Below are positions 18,370 to 26,428 of a stretch of 56,249 nt of DNA, piece after piece. Where the stretch lies: positions 1 to 56,249 of the forward strand of contig JAAYLX010000035.1 of NCBI GenBank assembly GCA_012521705.1. Direction: 5' to 3'. The DNA comes from Clostridiaceae bacterium. Its GTDB lineage: Bacteria > Bacillota > Clostridia > DSM-8532. The notes below the pieces were generated by a model, which was not told the DNA's origin, did not search any database, and was given only the letters and a program-made list of their open reading frames with translations. Position 1 is the stretch's first letter; every line of letters starts with the position of its first letter. A program made the position numbers and the translations under genes.

Positions 18370-18642
18370 AAACCGTGCACCTGCCTTTGGCAGACAAGTA
18401 CAAACGTACCATGCGTAGTATACTCAAATCAGGCAGACTTGCGGCACACCCAGAGGTCACGCTTACCGCTGCTTCCTCCCGGACCTGACGGGGTTCACGT
18501 TTCTGAGTTGCGCAAGACCCAACTCTCATCGTACCTTTTCGCACTAACTGCTTTACACTTGTAAGCCGGGGGCAGGAATTAAACTCCGCTATAGCGGATT
18601 GCGGATACAGGGCACCGCTACCTCCCCGTCTAGCACGGCAAA
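18370..18642 (-). ncRNA. ffs: signal recognition particle RNA, long Firmicutes type
   Basis: RNA core of SRP, which binds Ffh to target nascent membrane proteins. At about 273 nt it matches the Bacillus/Clostridium form with Alu and S domains. Diagnostic minus-strand motifs are GCGGTAGCGG-like GGTAGCGGTGCCCTGTA near the 5' end and the helix 8 loop GTCAGGTCCGGGAGGAAGCA (about 18470-18490). The 5' GCCGTGC pairs with 3' GCACGG, closing the molecule. A consensus promoter ends just upstream and an intrinsic terminator lies downstream. A 66-codon open frame within it is not a gene. Confidence 0.97.
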
Positions 18643-18645
18643 CCT

Positions 18646-18674
18646 ATTATATAGTATTTCAGAACACTGTGCAA
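18646..18674 (-). promoter_or_regulatory. sigma-A promoter of SRP RNA
   Basis: On the minus strand, TTGCAC (18669-18674) and TATAAT (18646-18651) are separated by 17 bp. The predicted start is about 18639, at the 5' end of the mature RNA. Confidence 0.8.
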
Positions 18675-18761
18675 CAATAATAATCCAGTAATATTTGGGT
18701 TCTGTCCGGCATCAGTGATTTTACTTTTCAATATTACAGGTAATACAAGAAAAACATGCTC

Positions 18762-20420
18762 TTATTTTTTGTTGTCCCGGGCACGTATTTCGGTACGGCG
18801 GATTTTGCCGCTGATGGTTTTGGGTAGCTCATCGACAAATTCTATTACCCTGGGATATTTATAAGGAGCCGTATGGGTTTTGACATATTCCTGTATTTCC
18901 TTTTTGAGCTCCTCAGAAGGTGCATACCCTTTTGCAAGCACAATGGTGGCTTTAACAATATTTCCGCGTACAGGGTCGGGCACGCCTGTTACCGCGCACT
19001 CCAGAACGGACGGATGTTCCATGATAACACTTTCCACTTCGAAAGGCCCTATGCGGTAGCCTGAGGATTTAATAATGTCATCAGTTCTTCCCACATACCA
19101 GTAATAACCGTCCTCGTCCCTCCATGCGGTATCGCCTGTATGGTACAAACCATCATGCATTGCCTGATTGGTTTTTTCCTCATCCCTGTAATATCCGATC
19201 ATAAGCCCGGTGGGTTTTTCCTTGTCTATGCGAAGAACAATTTCCCCTACCTGTCCGGGTTCTACACTGTTTCCTTCTTCATCCACCAGATCCACTTCAT
19301 ACGCAGGAGAAGGTTTTCCCATGGAGCCGGGTTTTGGTTTCATCCATGTTGCCGTCAGAAGACACAGGGTAGTTTCTGTCTGTCCGAAGCCCTCCATCAG
19401 CTCTATCCCTGTAAGCTCCTTAAATCTGTTAAACACCTCGGGGTTCAGCGCTTCGCCTGCTGTTGTGCCGTATTTCAAAGATGAGAGGTTATACTTTGAA
19501 AGGTCTTCTTTTATGAGGAATCTGTATATTGTCGGCGGGGCGCAGAAAGATGTCACTTTATATTTCTCAATGCGTTTTAAAAGGTCGTCGGAATTAAAAC
19601 GATCGAAATCATATACAAAGACAGCAGTTTCTGCAAGCCATTGGCCATAGAGCTTGCCCCAGACAGCTTTCCCCCAACCGGTTTCGGCGACTGTAAGATG
19701 GAGTCCGTCAGGGTCCACATTATGCCAGTAAACAGCTGTCGGAATATGAGCCAGGGAGTAGTAATGGTTGTGGGCAACCATTTTGGGCATGCCGGTCGTG
19801 CCTGAAGAAAAATACATGAGCATAATTTCCTCGGCTTTCGGCCTTTCCTCCCCTTCAGGCCTTACAAATTGAGGAGCGCTGTTTATGCCTTCCTCATAGT
19901 TGTGCCAGCCTTCCCTGTGGGCTCTGGTAACTATCTTTATTTTTAAAGTCTCGGTTTCTTTTTGGGCCTCATCAACCATTTCGGTGACATTTCCGTCGGA
20001 AGTTGCCACCACGGCTTTTACACTTGCGGCATTGACGCGGTAAACAATATCTTTGGTCAAAAGCTGGTTTGTCGCAGGTATTGCAATGGCACCAATCTTA
20101 TGTAGCGCCATCATGCAGTACCACCACTCATAATGGCGTTTCATGATAAGCATCACAGCGTCGCCCTTTTTTATTCCAAGGCTTAAAAAGTAGGAAGCGG
20201 TTTTATCGCTGTATTCTTTCATTTCCCCGAAAGTGATATATTTTTCCTGGCCCTGGTCATTGCACCAGACCATTGCCAGTTTCGACGGGTTTTCGAGTGC
20301 CAGCCTGTCCACTACATCATAAGCGAAGTTATAGTATGGATCTTTCTTAAAGGTTACTTTTACAACTTCGCCTCTGTTGTTAATAGTCTCGTTTATGTAT
20401 TCCTTGTATAGCCTTGACAT
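18762..20420 (-). CDS. AMP-forming acyl-CoA synthetase
   Basis: A 552-aa member of the ANL superfamily, closest in style to medium-chain/aryl acyl-CoA synthetases. It adenylates a carboxylic acid and transfers it to CoA. The P-loop YFSSGTTGMPK lies near residue 203, followed by EGFGQTETT, YHTGDTAWRD, GRTDDIIKSSGYRIGPFEVE and the C-terminal catalytic Lys in PKTISGKIRR. ATG 20420 overlaps the TGA of the upstream XRE-cupin gene by one base, giving translational coupling. The operon is led by a T-box, so an acid feeding amino-acid synthesis is a reasonable guess. The substrate is not readable from the sequence. Confidence 0.92.
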   Translation of the reverse strand: MSRLYKEYINETINNRGEVVKVTFKKDPYYNFAYDVVDRLALENPSKLAMVWCNDQGQEKYITFGEMKEYSDKTASYFLSLGIKKGDAVMLIMKRHYEWWYCMMALHKIGAIAIPATNQLLTKDIVYRVNAASVKAVVATSDGNVTEMVDEAQKETETLKIKIVTRAHREGWHNYEEGINSAPQFVRPEGEERPKAEEIMLMYFSSGTTGMPKMVAHNHYYSLAHIPTAVYWHNVDPDGLHLTVAETGWGKAVWGKLYGQWLAETAVFVYDFDRFNSDDLLKRIEKYKVTSFCAPPTIYRFLIKEDLSKYNLSSLKYGTTAGEALNPEVFNRFKELTGIELMEGFGQTETTLCLLTATWMKPKPGSMGKPSPAYEVDLVDEEGNSVEPGQVGEIVLRIDKEKPTGLMIGYYRDEEKTNQAMHDGLYHTGDTAWRDEDGYYWYVGRTDDIIKSSGYRIGPFEVESVIMEHPSVLECAVTGVPDPVRGNIVKATIVLAKGYAPSEELKKEIQEYVKTHTAPYKYPRVIEFVDELPKTISGKIRRTEIRARDNKK

Positions 20421-21004
20421 CAGCTCATCCTCCCATTTTGATCCCTTATCACCACAGCCAGGAACAGACACGGCTCGCCGTTTGTCGCTACCATGCCATG
20501 CTTATGTGATGCATCGTAATATACCGAGTCGCCCTCATTCATGATAAATTCATGATCATCGATTTTCATTCTAAGAGTACCTTTCAGAATATAGTCAAAC
20601 TCCTGCCCTTCATGGCTTCTCTGCACTATCTCCGAGTTATCGGCCTCTTTGTCATACGGAGCTTCAACCAGGAAAGGCTCGGCATTCCTGTTTTTGAAGA
20701 GGTAAGCCAGACTTTGATAGTTCAGCCCTTTTCTTCTTTCGATTCTGAGTCCCCTGCCCTTTTTCACATGGGTATACACCGAAAGGGTCGGGCTGGTTCC
20801 CGTTATCAGTTCACTAATGTCCACTCCCAGGCGAGCGGAAACCTTGTACAGGAAAGTAAATGAAAAGTCCTGGTTCCCGGATTCATAGAGCTCGTACTCA
20901 TCTTCTGTCATTTCCACCACTTTTGCCATTTCACTAACAGATATGCCCAGGTCAATTCTCAATCCCCTTATTCGCTCGGCAATCTCTTTAATCTTGTCTC
21001 CCAT
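20420..21004 (-). CDS. XRE-family regulator with C-terminal cupin domain
   Basis: A 194-aa two-domain regulator. Residues about 7-62 form an XRE helix-turn-helix (IRGLRIDLGISVSEMAKVVE, followed by an ELYESG turn). Residues about 112-190 form a cupin barrel (SHEGQEFDYILKGTLRMKID, then EGDSVYYDASHKHGM), which usually senses a small ligand. The ATG follows AAGGAGG. It is first in a two-gene operon with the acyl-CoA synthetase and downstream of the T-box terminator. It may also act on the divergent OFA-type transporter. Confidence 0.92.
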   Translation of the reverse strand: MGDKIKEIAERIRGLRIDLGISVSEMAKVVEMTEDEYELYESGNQDFSFTFLYKVSARLGVDISELITGTSPTLSVYTHVKKGRGLRIERRKGLNYQSLAYLFKNRNAEPFLVEAPYDKEADNSEIVQRSHEGQEFDYILKGTLRMKIDDHEFIMNEGDSVYYDASHKHGMVATNGEPCLFLAVVIRDQNGRMS

Positions 21005-21094
21005 TTACATGAACCTCCTTCTTGAATTGACTTCAATTTTTAGTAAAAAGCCACTTTGCGGCTCAAATACATGGTTCAGATCAAATCTTTGAAA

Positions 21095-21350
21095 TCAAAA
21101 AAGCCCGTCCCGGCAATTTATTTATTGCTGGGACGAGCTTACAACCCGTGGTACCACCCAAATTCAGTCTTTATACGCAAAGACCCTCATTTTCAGGTTC
21201 ATACAAACCCTAAGCCAGTAACGCGGCAGACGCGATATCTTACATCAAATTTCAGATACCGAACTCCGGAATGATGCCTATAAAACCAATCCTGCCTGCT
21301 TTCACCAACCGCAGGCTCTCTTTGAAGGATTACGGTATTATAGAGGTTCC
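21095..21350 (-). promoter_or_regulatory. T-box riboswitch leader
   Basis: tRNA-sensing leader before the XRE-cupin/acyl-CoA synthetase operon. Minus-strand hallmarks in order are a stem I base ATACC (21334-21338) pairing GGTAT (21256-21260), the AGAGAGCC and GGTTGGTG elements of stem I, the T-box GGGTGGTACCACGG (about 21146-21160), and a terminator stem of about 16 bp (21101-21140) followed by TTTTTTG. In a hand-built stem I model the likely specifier is TTC (Phe) at 21261-21263, next to the basal stem. GTT (Val), shifted by one base, is the alternative. The class is certain; the specificity is not. Confidence 0.92.
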
Positions 21351-21371
21351 TTCATAGTCTTTTACAATTTT

Positions 21372-21399
21372 ATTATCATAATGATATATTCTTAATCAA
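21372..21399 (-). promoter_or_regulatory. promoter of the T-box operon
   Basis: On the minus strand, TTGATT (21394-21399) and GATAAT (21372-21377) are separated by 16 bp, about 20 nt before the first paired elements of the T-box. Confidence 0.5.
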
Positions 21400-21517
21400 C
21401 AGGTGTCAATAGGTTTTATCAACAGAATGAACCGCATATGAAAAAAATGAACAATAACGGAAATAAAAAAATATGTACGGAAACGCAATGTTATGGTAGG
21501 CTATATAAAAGGATATT

Positions 21518-21531
21518 GTGAAAATTTTCAC
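21518..21531. promoter_or_regulatory. 14-bp palindrome in the divergent XRE/MFS intergenic region
   Basis: GTGAAAATTTTCAC is a perfect palindrome 24 bp upstream of the -35 of the MFS promoter. It could be an operator for the neighbouring XRE-cupin regulator; no binding evidence exists. Confidence 0.35.
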
Positions 21532-21554
21532 TACTTTCTTTTCGACAAAAAATC

Positions 21555-21583
21555 TTGCTTATTTTTAAATACCCAAGTATATT
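21555..21583 (+). promoter_or_regulatory. promoter of the OFA-type MFS gene
   Basis: TTGCTT (21555-21560) and TATATT (21578-21583) are separated by 17 bp. The leader to the ATG is about 120 nt. Confidence 0.5.
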
Positions 21584-21713
21584 ATTTTTATTAATGTATT
21601 TTTATTTATACAATAATCTTCTATCTTACTGATGCAAGAAAAATCTTTCTTTTAAAATGCCGGCAGCCTGATTCTGACACGCTCACATCAAAACAGAAAA
21701 GGAGAAGATTTTC

Positions 21714-22943
21714 ATGAGTCTGACTGAATCAAACCAGAAGCCAGTACGGTGGCAATATTTACTTACAGGAGCATTAAGCATGCTTTTTGCAGGCATTATT
21801 TATGCCTGGTCAATATTAAAAACGCCTTTTGCGGAGTTTGGTTGGTCCGCGTCCCAACTTGCTCTGAACTTTACTCTTACAATGTGCTTTTTCGTGATTG
21901 GAGGTATTGTCTCGGGTATTCTGACCAGAAAAACCTCTCCAAAGGTCACAGGCATAGCTTCCGCAGTGCTTGTTTGTCTTGGTTTTAATATGGTTTCAAG
22001 AATATCAGGTCAGAATATTTTGATGCTGTACATATCTTATGGAGTTTTGTGTGGTCTGGGCATAGGAATGGCTTACAATGTGTTCATATCTGTTGCCAAT
22101 GCATGGTTCCCGGACAAAAAGGGCACCTGCTCGGGTATCCTTATGATGAGTTTCGGCGCCAGCACACTGGTACTGGGAAATGTCGCCGCATACCTGTTCC
22201 GGGCTGAAAATATAGGGTGGAAAACAACATATGTGATTCTGGGCATAGTAATCGGAGGAATACTTTTGATATCTTCCTTCTTTCTGAAGATTCCCCCGGC
22301 TGATATAAAATTCCCGCAGCCTAAGGCAACCAAAAAAAGCAGCAGACAAGAGGACTTCGAAAAAAAGGATTATACAACCTTACAGATGCTTGGCCGGTTT
22401 ACTTTCTGGAAATTCTTCCTGTATACAATTTCACTGGCAGCTGTGGGGAGCACCGTTATAAGTTTTGCTAAAGATCTGGCAATATTTATAGGTGCAGCTG
22501 AAAGTTTTGCAACATCCCTTGTAGGCATATTGTCCATCTGTAACGGACTGGGCAGAATTATATGTGGAGTAATGTTCGATACGGCAGGTCTTCGCCGTAC
22601 AATGATATTTGCAAATATTATCACCATTGCGGCTCCCACCGTATTGTTACTCTCCATTTTCACCGATTTACTTTTGCTGGGGGTAATCGGGTTCTGTCTT
22701 GTCGGACTGTCCTACGGGTGCGCTCCTACTATCAGCTCCACTTTCGTAAGCTCATTCTATGGGAGCAAATACTTTTCCATTAATTTCAGTGTTGTGAATA
22801 CGACGCTGATACCTGCTTCGTTTACCGCAACATTAGCTGGTTCACTTGTAGCGGCTACAGGGTCATATACAACCCCTGTAGTACTACTCATAGCTCTTTC
22901 TGTATTCTCCCTTTTACTGAACCTGAGCATTAAACGCCCATAG
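21714..22943 (+). CDS. MFS transporter, oxalate/formate antiporter (OFA) family-like
   Basis: A 409-aa protein with 12 predicted membrane helices and a charged central loop near residues 200-225. The N-terminal pattern GALSMLFAGIIYAWSILKTP and the VFISVANAWFPDKKGTCSGI segment are typical of the OFA branch of the major facilitator superfamily, which moves small mono- or dicarboxylates. The start follows AAAAGGAGAAG. It is divergent from the XRE-cupin/acyl-CoA synthetase operon, so uptake of the acid used by that synthetase is a plausible but untested role. A strong terminator follows. Confidence 0.9.
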   Translation: MSLTESNQKPVRWQYLLTGALSMLFAGIIYAWSILKTPFAEFGWSASQLALNFTLTMCFFVIGGIVSGILTRKTSPKVTGIASAVLVCLGFNMVSRISGQNILMLYISYGVLCGLGIGMAYNVFISVANAWFPDKKGTCSGILMMSFGASTLVLGNVAAYLFRAENIGWKTTYVILGIVIGGILLISSFFLKIPPADIKFPQPKATKKSSRQEDFEKKDYTTLQMLGRFTFWKFFLYTISLAAVGSTVISFAKDLAIFIGAAESFATSLVGILSICNGLGRIICGVMFDTAGLRRTMIFANIITIAAPTVLLLSIFTDLLLLGVIGFCLVGLSYGCAPTISSTFVSSFYGSKYFSINFSVVNTTLIPASFTATLAGSLVAATGSYTTPVVLLIALSVFSLLLNLSIKRP

Positions 22944-22970
22944 GTTATGAGTAATTGCCAGATTTTTATT

Positions 22971-23009
22971 GAGCCCGTCATGGTATAGCCCTGACGGGCT
23001 CTATTAATT
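22971..23009 (+). terminator. terminator of the MFS gene
   Basis: A perfect 10-bp stem GAGCCCGTCA/TGACGGGCTC with an 11-nt loop is followed by the AT-rich TATTAATTT. Confidence 0.75.
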
Positions 23010-23254
23010 TCAGATGAATTGACAATCCTGATCAGATGCTTACAAGTTGATAAAGCTGTTGTTGCCAAAGCGGCTATTGCAAAGAATGAAACTTTCAATG
23101 CCAAACCAAATGCCAGGACTGCGAAAAGCTGAGATTGAAAACATTTATTTTAGTAATATAATTATAAGGAAATACGGGATAAGCTTATGTATTGTTGGTA
23201 CTCATAAGTTACAGGCTTCTCCCGTTTCAGGTACAGGGAAAAACAGAAATGTCA
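23010..23254. other. intergenic region before argD, with a short coding-like remnant
   Basis: Part of a gap of about 360 nt. The frame ending at TGA 23130-23132 is open back to 22995 and translates to an Ala/Lys-rich tail (VDKAVVAKAAIAKNETFNAK). It has no ATG and no ribosome site, so it may be the end of a decayed gene or chance. Nothing else was seen. Confidence 0.35.
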
Positions 23255-23289
23255 TTGCATAATTATACAGTTAACTGTATAATTATTAA
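23255..23289 (+). promoter_or_regulatory. argD promoter with two ARG boxes
   Basis: TTGCAT (23255-23260) and TATAAT (23278-23283) are separated by 17 bp. ARG boxes are TGCATAATTATACA (23256-23269, perfect) and TGTATAATTATTAA (23276-23289, one mismatch), centres 20 bp apart. The interval 23259-23286 is also one perfect 28-bp palindrome centred on GTTAAC. Confidence 0.85.
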
Positions 23290-23304
23290 TCAGGAGGTGT
23301 CATT

Positions 23305-24507
23305 ATGACCTTAAATGAAATTATTGCTCTGGATAAAAAGTACTTTATGAACACATTTGGGGACCGGATGCCTGTTTGTTTTGAAAAAGGCGAAGGAATC
23401 AAACTGTGGGATCTTGACGGAAAAGTATACTATGATTTCCTTGCAGGAATTGCGGTCAGTGCACTTGGCCATTCCCATCCGGCGCTTGTAAACGCCATTG
23501 TGGAACAGGCCCAAAAATATATTCATTGCTCAAACTATTACTATATAGAATCCCAGGCAAAACTTGCACAGCTTATTGTTGAAAACTCCTGCTGCGACAA
23601 AGTCTTCTTCGCCAACAGCGGAGCTGAGGCAAATGAGGGAGCAATAAAGCTTGCAAGACTTTATTTCAGGAAGAGAGGGAAGCCTGAGAAATTTGAGATC
23701 ATAACCCTTGAAAAATCCTTCCACGGCAGGACTCTTGCGACTTTGGCAGCAACCGGCCAGGAAAAATATCAAAAAAATTACTCACCATTAACCCCCAAAT
23801 TCCTCAGCGTGCCCATGAATGATATTGATGCCCTCGAAAAGGCAATCACCCAATACACATGCGCGGTTATGCTTGAACCCATTCAGGGGGAAAGCGGAGT
23901 CAATCCGGCCAATAAAGAATATATCCGCCAGGTCCGCGAACTGTGCAACAGAAAAGACATACTCCTTATTTTTGATGAGGTTCAGTGTGGCCTTGGAAGG
24001 ACCGGTAAACTGTTTGCTTATGAGCATTTTGGCGTTGAACCCGATATCTTCACCCTTGCAAAAGCCCTGGGAGGAGGATTCCCCATAGGCGCCCTTTGTT
24101 CCAAAGAGCCTTTTGCCAGTGCTTTTGAACCCGGGGATCATGGCTCCACTTTTGGAGGCAACCCTCTTGCATGCAGTACTGCTTTTGCCGTCCTTTCAAC
24201 CATAATAAACGAGAAACTCTCCGATAACTCGGCCAATATGGGTGAATATCTTATTGGCGAACTTACCAGGCTGAAAGGAAAACACTCTTTCATTAATGAA
24301 GTCCGCGGAAAAGGTTTAATGGTAGGAATCGAATTCAGTAAGCCAATAGCTGTGGAGCTCAAGCACAAATGCTTTGACAAGGGCTATCTTGTAGGCAGCG
24401 TGGGCAACAATATTATCCGTATGCTTCCGCCGTTAATAATCACCAAAGAGGATATTGACAGGTTTATACCGGTTCTGGACAGCATCCTCAGTGAATATGA
24501 TGCATAA
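23305..24507 (+). CDS. argD: acetylornithine aminotransferase
   Basis: PLP enzyme that transaminates N-acetylglutamate semialdehyde to N-acetylornithine with glutamate as donor. The protein is 400 aa, typical of ArgD. It shows NSGAEANEGA at 104-113, the phosphate-contacting FHGRTLATL near 139-147, the PLP-ring Asp in FDEVQ (223-227) and the Schiff-base Lys at 253 in LAKALGGGFP. The start follows AGGAGGTG. It is controlled by the ArgR-type promoter directly upstream with a leader of about 15 nt, and is monocistronic, ending in a strong terminator. Confidence 0.97.
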   Translation: MTLNEIIALDKKYFMNTFGDRMPVCFEKGEGIKLWDLDGKVYYDFLAGIAVSALGHSHPALVNAIVEQAQKYIHCSNYYYIESQAKLAQLIVENSCCDKVFFANSGAEANEGAIKLARLYFRKRGKPEKFEIITLEKSFHGRTLATLAATGQEKYQKNYSPLTPKFLSVPMNDIDALEKAITQYTCAVMLEPIQGESGVNPANKEYIRQVRELCNRKDILLIFDEVQCGLGRTGKLFAYEHFGVEPDIFTLAKALGGGFPIGALCSKEPFASAFEPGDHGSTFGGNPLACSTAFAVLSTIINEKLSDNSANMGEYLIGELTRLKGKHSFINEVRGKGLMVGIEFSKPIAVELKHKCFDKGYLVGSVGNNIIRMLPPLIITKEDIDRFIPVLDSILSEYDA

Positions 24508-24522
24508 AAAGGGCTCAACCCC

Positions 24523-24550
24523 AGGCGTCTTGAACAAGACGCCTTTTTTT
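24523..24550 (+). terminator. terminator of argD
   Basis: A 9-bp perfect stem AGGCGTCTT/AAGACGCCT with a GAAC tetraloop is followed by six further T. Confidence 0.9.
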
Positions 24551-24613
24551 ATGCAACAATACAAGCATAGATGCATACAATTGAATGCAGATATTTTTAT
24601 ATATGGTGATAGT

Positions 24614-24919
24614 ATGCCTGATAACTACAACATGTTTGACAGACTGGGAGGCAGTATCCAAAAGAAAAAGCTTGAGAAAGCCCTGGAGATGTTCCACAAT
24701 GAGAGTCCCCAGGAATTGCGCCGCAAGGTAGGAAATATCGATACCAGTGAGATATTGGAGAAATTAGAGGAATATAACCCCCAGAAACTTAGACAAATGG
24801 GAATCAATATTGATGAATTAAAAGGAAAAATCACAGAAAAAGATTTTGAGAAACTTATCCAGGTTTTGGGACCCGATGGAAGAGTAGTCGTCCAAAAACT
24901 GAGATCTTTATTAAAATAA
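24614..24919 (+). CDS. small conserved clostridial protein, unknown function
   Basis: A 101-aa protein, probably cytoplasmic, predicted to be almost entirely helical and rich in Lys and Glu. No membrane segment or catalytic motif is visible. ATG 24614 is chosen because GGTGAT lies just before it and because the longer frame would run through the argD terminator. It is followed after 16 nt by a second small gene and then a third that overlaps it, so the three form an operon just ahead of sleB. I recognise the general style as common in spore-forming Clostridia but cannot name a function. Confidence 0.75.
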   Translation: MPDNYNMFDRLGGSIQKKKLEKALEMFHNESPQELRRKVGNIDTSEILEKLEEYNPQKLRQMGINIDELKGKITEKDFEKLIQVLGPDGRVVVQKLRSLLK

Positions 24920-24935
24920 GACTGGAGGCGGTCCA

Positions 24936-25349
24936 ATGGCTGATGACCTCGATAAAAGAATTAAACAGATAGCAGATATGTTTGGGGTTACGGACACACA
25001 GAGCCTTAAAAATATTGTTGAGAACTTATCAGCTTCTCAGGAACCTTCCCCTGGCAGCGGAGATACTCAGCAGGAACAGAGTTCATCCCATAATGCAGGC
25101 AGTAATTATTACTCCCCTGCCAACTACAACCGAGGAAACAATGCGGCAGATTTTCTGTCCAAAGCCAGTGAAATGATTAATATGTTCAATAATTTTGATG
25201 ATTCCCGGGTAAGGCTTTTGAATTCGGTACAGCCTTTTTTACGGCCTCAGAGACAGGAACGGCTTGTAAGTGCAGTTCAGCTGTTGAAGATTGTTTCTAT
25301 TATAAGCAACCTGTCACCTAATAACCGCAATACAGGGGTGAATACTTGA
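24936..25349 (+). CDS. small conserved clostridial protein, unknown function
   Basis: A 137-aa protein with a short helical N-terminus (residues 1-32), a Ser/Asn/Gln/Gly-rich low-complexity linker (about 33-70), and a C-terminal helical part with LLNSVQPFLRPQRQERLVSA followed by VQLLKIVSII. No signal peptide. The ribosome site is GGAGGCGG. Its stop codon overlaps the start of the next gene (4 nt), so translation is coupled. Proteins with this kind of basic/hydrophobic C-terminal block occur in sporulating Clostridia; no function is known to me. Confidence 0.75.
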   Translation: MADDLDKRIKQIADMFGVTDTQSLKNIVENLSASQEPSPGSGDTQQEQSSSHNAGSNYYSPANYNRGNNAADFLSKASEMINMFNNFDDSRVRLLNSVQPFLRPQRQERLVSAVQLLKIVSIISNLSPNNRNTGVNT

Positions 25350-25597
25350 TGGAACCAAAAGGTCTCAGTTCTATACCGTTTCCTTATGAGCTGGATGACG
25401 GTCCGAAACAAAAGCCGGTTCACCGCAGAGGACCTGTTCCACCGCCGTTTTTCAGTAATCTCAGGCAGGATGATATTATTCTCATCCTCCTTATACTGCT
25501 TCTATTGGCGGAAGGAAGCGAGTGCGATTACCTTTTGGTTGCTGTGCTTATATTTATCTTTCTTGCTGGTTTTGACGGCAACGCTTTCGGGTTTTAA
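25346..25597 (+). CDS. short hydrophobic protein in a sporulation-linked operon
   Basis: An 83-aa (82 from the second codon) protein. The Pro-rich hydrophilic N-terminus (residues 1-35) precedes two hydrophobic segments at about 43-53 and 61-74 separated by AEGSECDYL, suggesting a small hairpin-like membrane protein. The initiation codon overlaps the preceding stop. It closes the three-gene operon; sleB starts 83 nt later. The function is unrecognised; location before the germination hydrolase hints at a spore role. Confidence 0.7.
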   Translation: MMEPKGLSSIPFPYELDDGPKQKPVHRRGPVPPPFFSNLRQDDIILILLILLLLAEGSECDYLLVAVLIFIFLAGFDGNAFGF

Positions 25598-25680
25598 AAC
25601 CTTTTCATAATTTTTAAATATTGCATAATTTTCGGCCTATTGCAAATGCTTTTTATGAAAACTCATTTTGGAGGCATTTC

Positions 25681-26364
25681 ATGAATAAGCGTATTAAAGT
25701 TGCATGGGCCTGTTTTATTGCCATTGCTTTGCTGCTTGTGTCAGGGTTCTTTGGCAATCTGCTCTCTGAAGCCAACCAGTACAGCAGAGCAGCTGTCTCA
25801 TACTATGGTTCAAGCGGCCAGGAAGTCAGGGAAATCCAGAAAAGGCTTAAAGCCTGGGGATATTATAACGGTCCTATAGACGGAAAATACGGGTATTTGA
25901 CATACCAGGCGGTCAGGTACTTCCAGAGCAAAAACGGTCTTAAGGTTGACGGCATAGCAGGGAAAAACACCTTGTATGCTTTAGGACTTCCCACAGGGGA
26001 ATACAACCCTTCCGAAAAGCATCTGGATCTTCTTGCCCGGTGTGTTTACGGTGAGGCAAGAGGCGAACCCTACGAAGGGCAGGTGGCAGTGGCCGCAGTT
26101 GTTCTCAACAGAGTTGCAGACAGCAGGTTCCCCAACACTGTACCGGGAGTTATTTACCAGCCCGGTGCTTTTGACGCTGTTACTGACGGCCAGATAAATC
26201 TGACCCCCAATGAAACCGCGTATAATGCGGCTCGTGATGCCTTGAACGGATGGGACCCGACCTATGGGTGCATTTATTATTACAACCCTGCCACAGCCAC
26301 AAGCAAATGGATATGGAGCCGCCCCATAGTAGTTAAAATTGGAAAGCACAACTTTGCGAAATAA
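25681..26364 (+). CDS. sleB: spore cortex-lytic enzyme SleB
   Basis: Germination-specific lytic transglycosylase that degrades spore cortex. It is 227 aa from ATG 25681, which follows TTTTGGAGG; the longer upstream frame has no ribosome site. Residues 1-30 form a signal/anchor helix, 45-102 a PG_binding_1 repeat (EVREIQKRLKAWGYYNGPID), and 115-227 the hydrolase-2/SleB catalytic domain with Glu126 in YGEARGEPYEG. The AT-rich stretch at 25605-25630 has two CATAAT-like elements that could belong to a spore-specific promoter; this is weak. ypeB is not adjacent. Confidence 0.95.
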   Translation: MNKRIKVAWACFIAIALLLVSGFFGNLLSEANQYSRAAVSYYGSSGQEVREIQKRLKAWGYYNGPIDGKYGYLTYQAVRYFQSKNGLKVDGIAGKNTLYALGLPTGEYNPSEKHLDLLARCVYGEARGEPYEGQVAVAAVVLNRVADSRFPNTVPGVIYQPGAFDAVTDGQINLTPNETAYNAARDALNGWDPTYGCIYYYNPATATSKWIWSRPIVVKIGKHNFAK

Positions 26365-26384
26365 CAGCCAAAAGTGCGCAAAAA

Positions 26385-26424
26385 AAGAAAAGACCTGTGT
26401 GGTCATGCACAGGTCTTATTTTTT
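26385..26424. terminator. bidirectional terminator between sleB and the VanW-like gene
   Basis: A 10-bp stem AAGACCTGTG/CACAGGTCTT has TATTTTTTT on one side and, on the other strand, TTCTTTTTTT, so it can end both converging transcripts. Confidence 0.88.
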
Positions 26425-26428
26425 TGAT

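Noticed and set aside
18344..18544. 66-codon open frame on the minus strand
   Set aside because: It lies entirely within the SRP RNA gene, which fully explains the sequence; no ribosome site.
22995..23132. Coding-like Ala/Lys-rich open frame before argD
   Set aside because: No start codon with ribosome site and only about 45 codons; noted as a possible remnant, not called as a gene.
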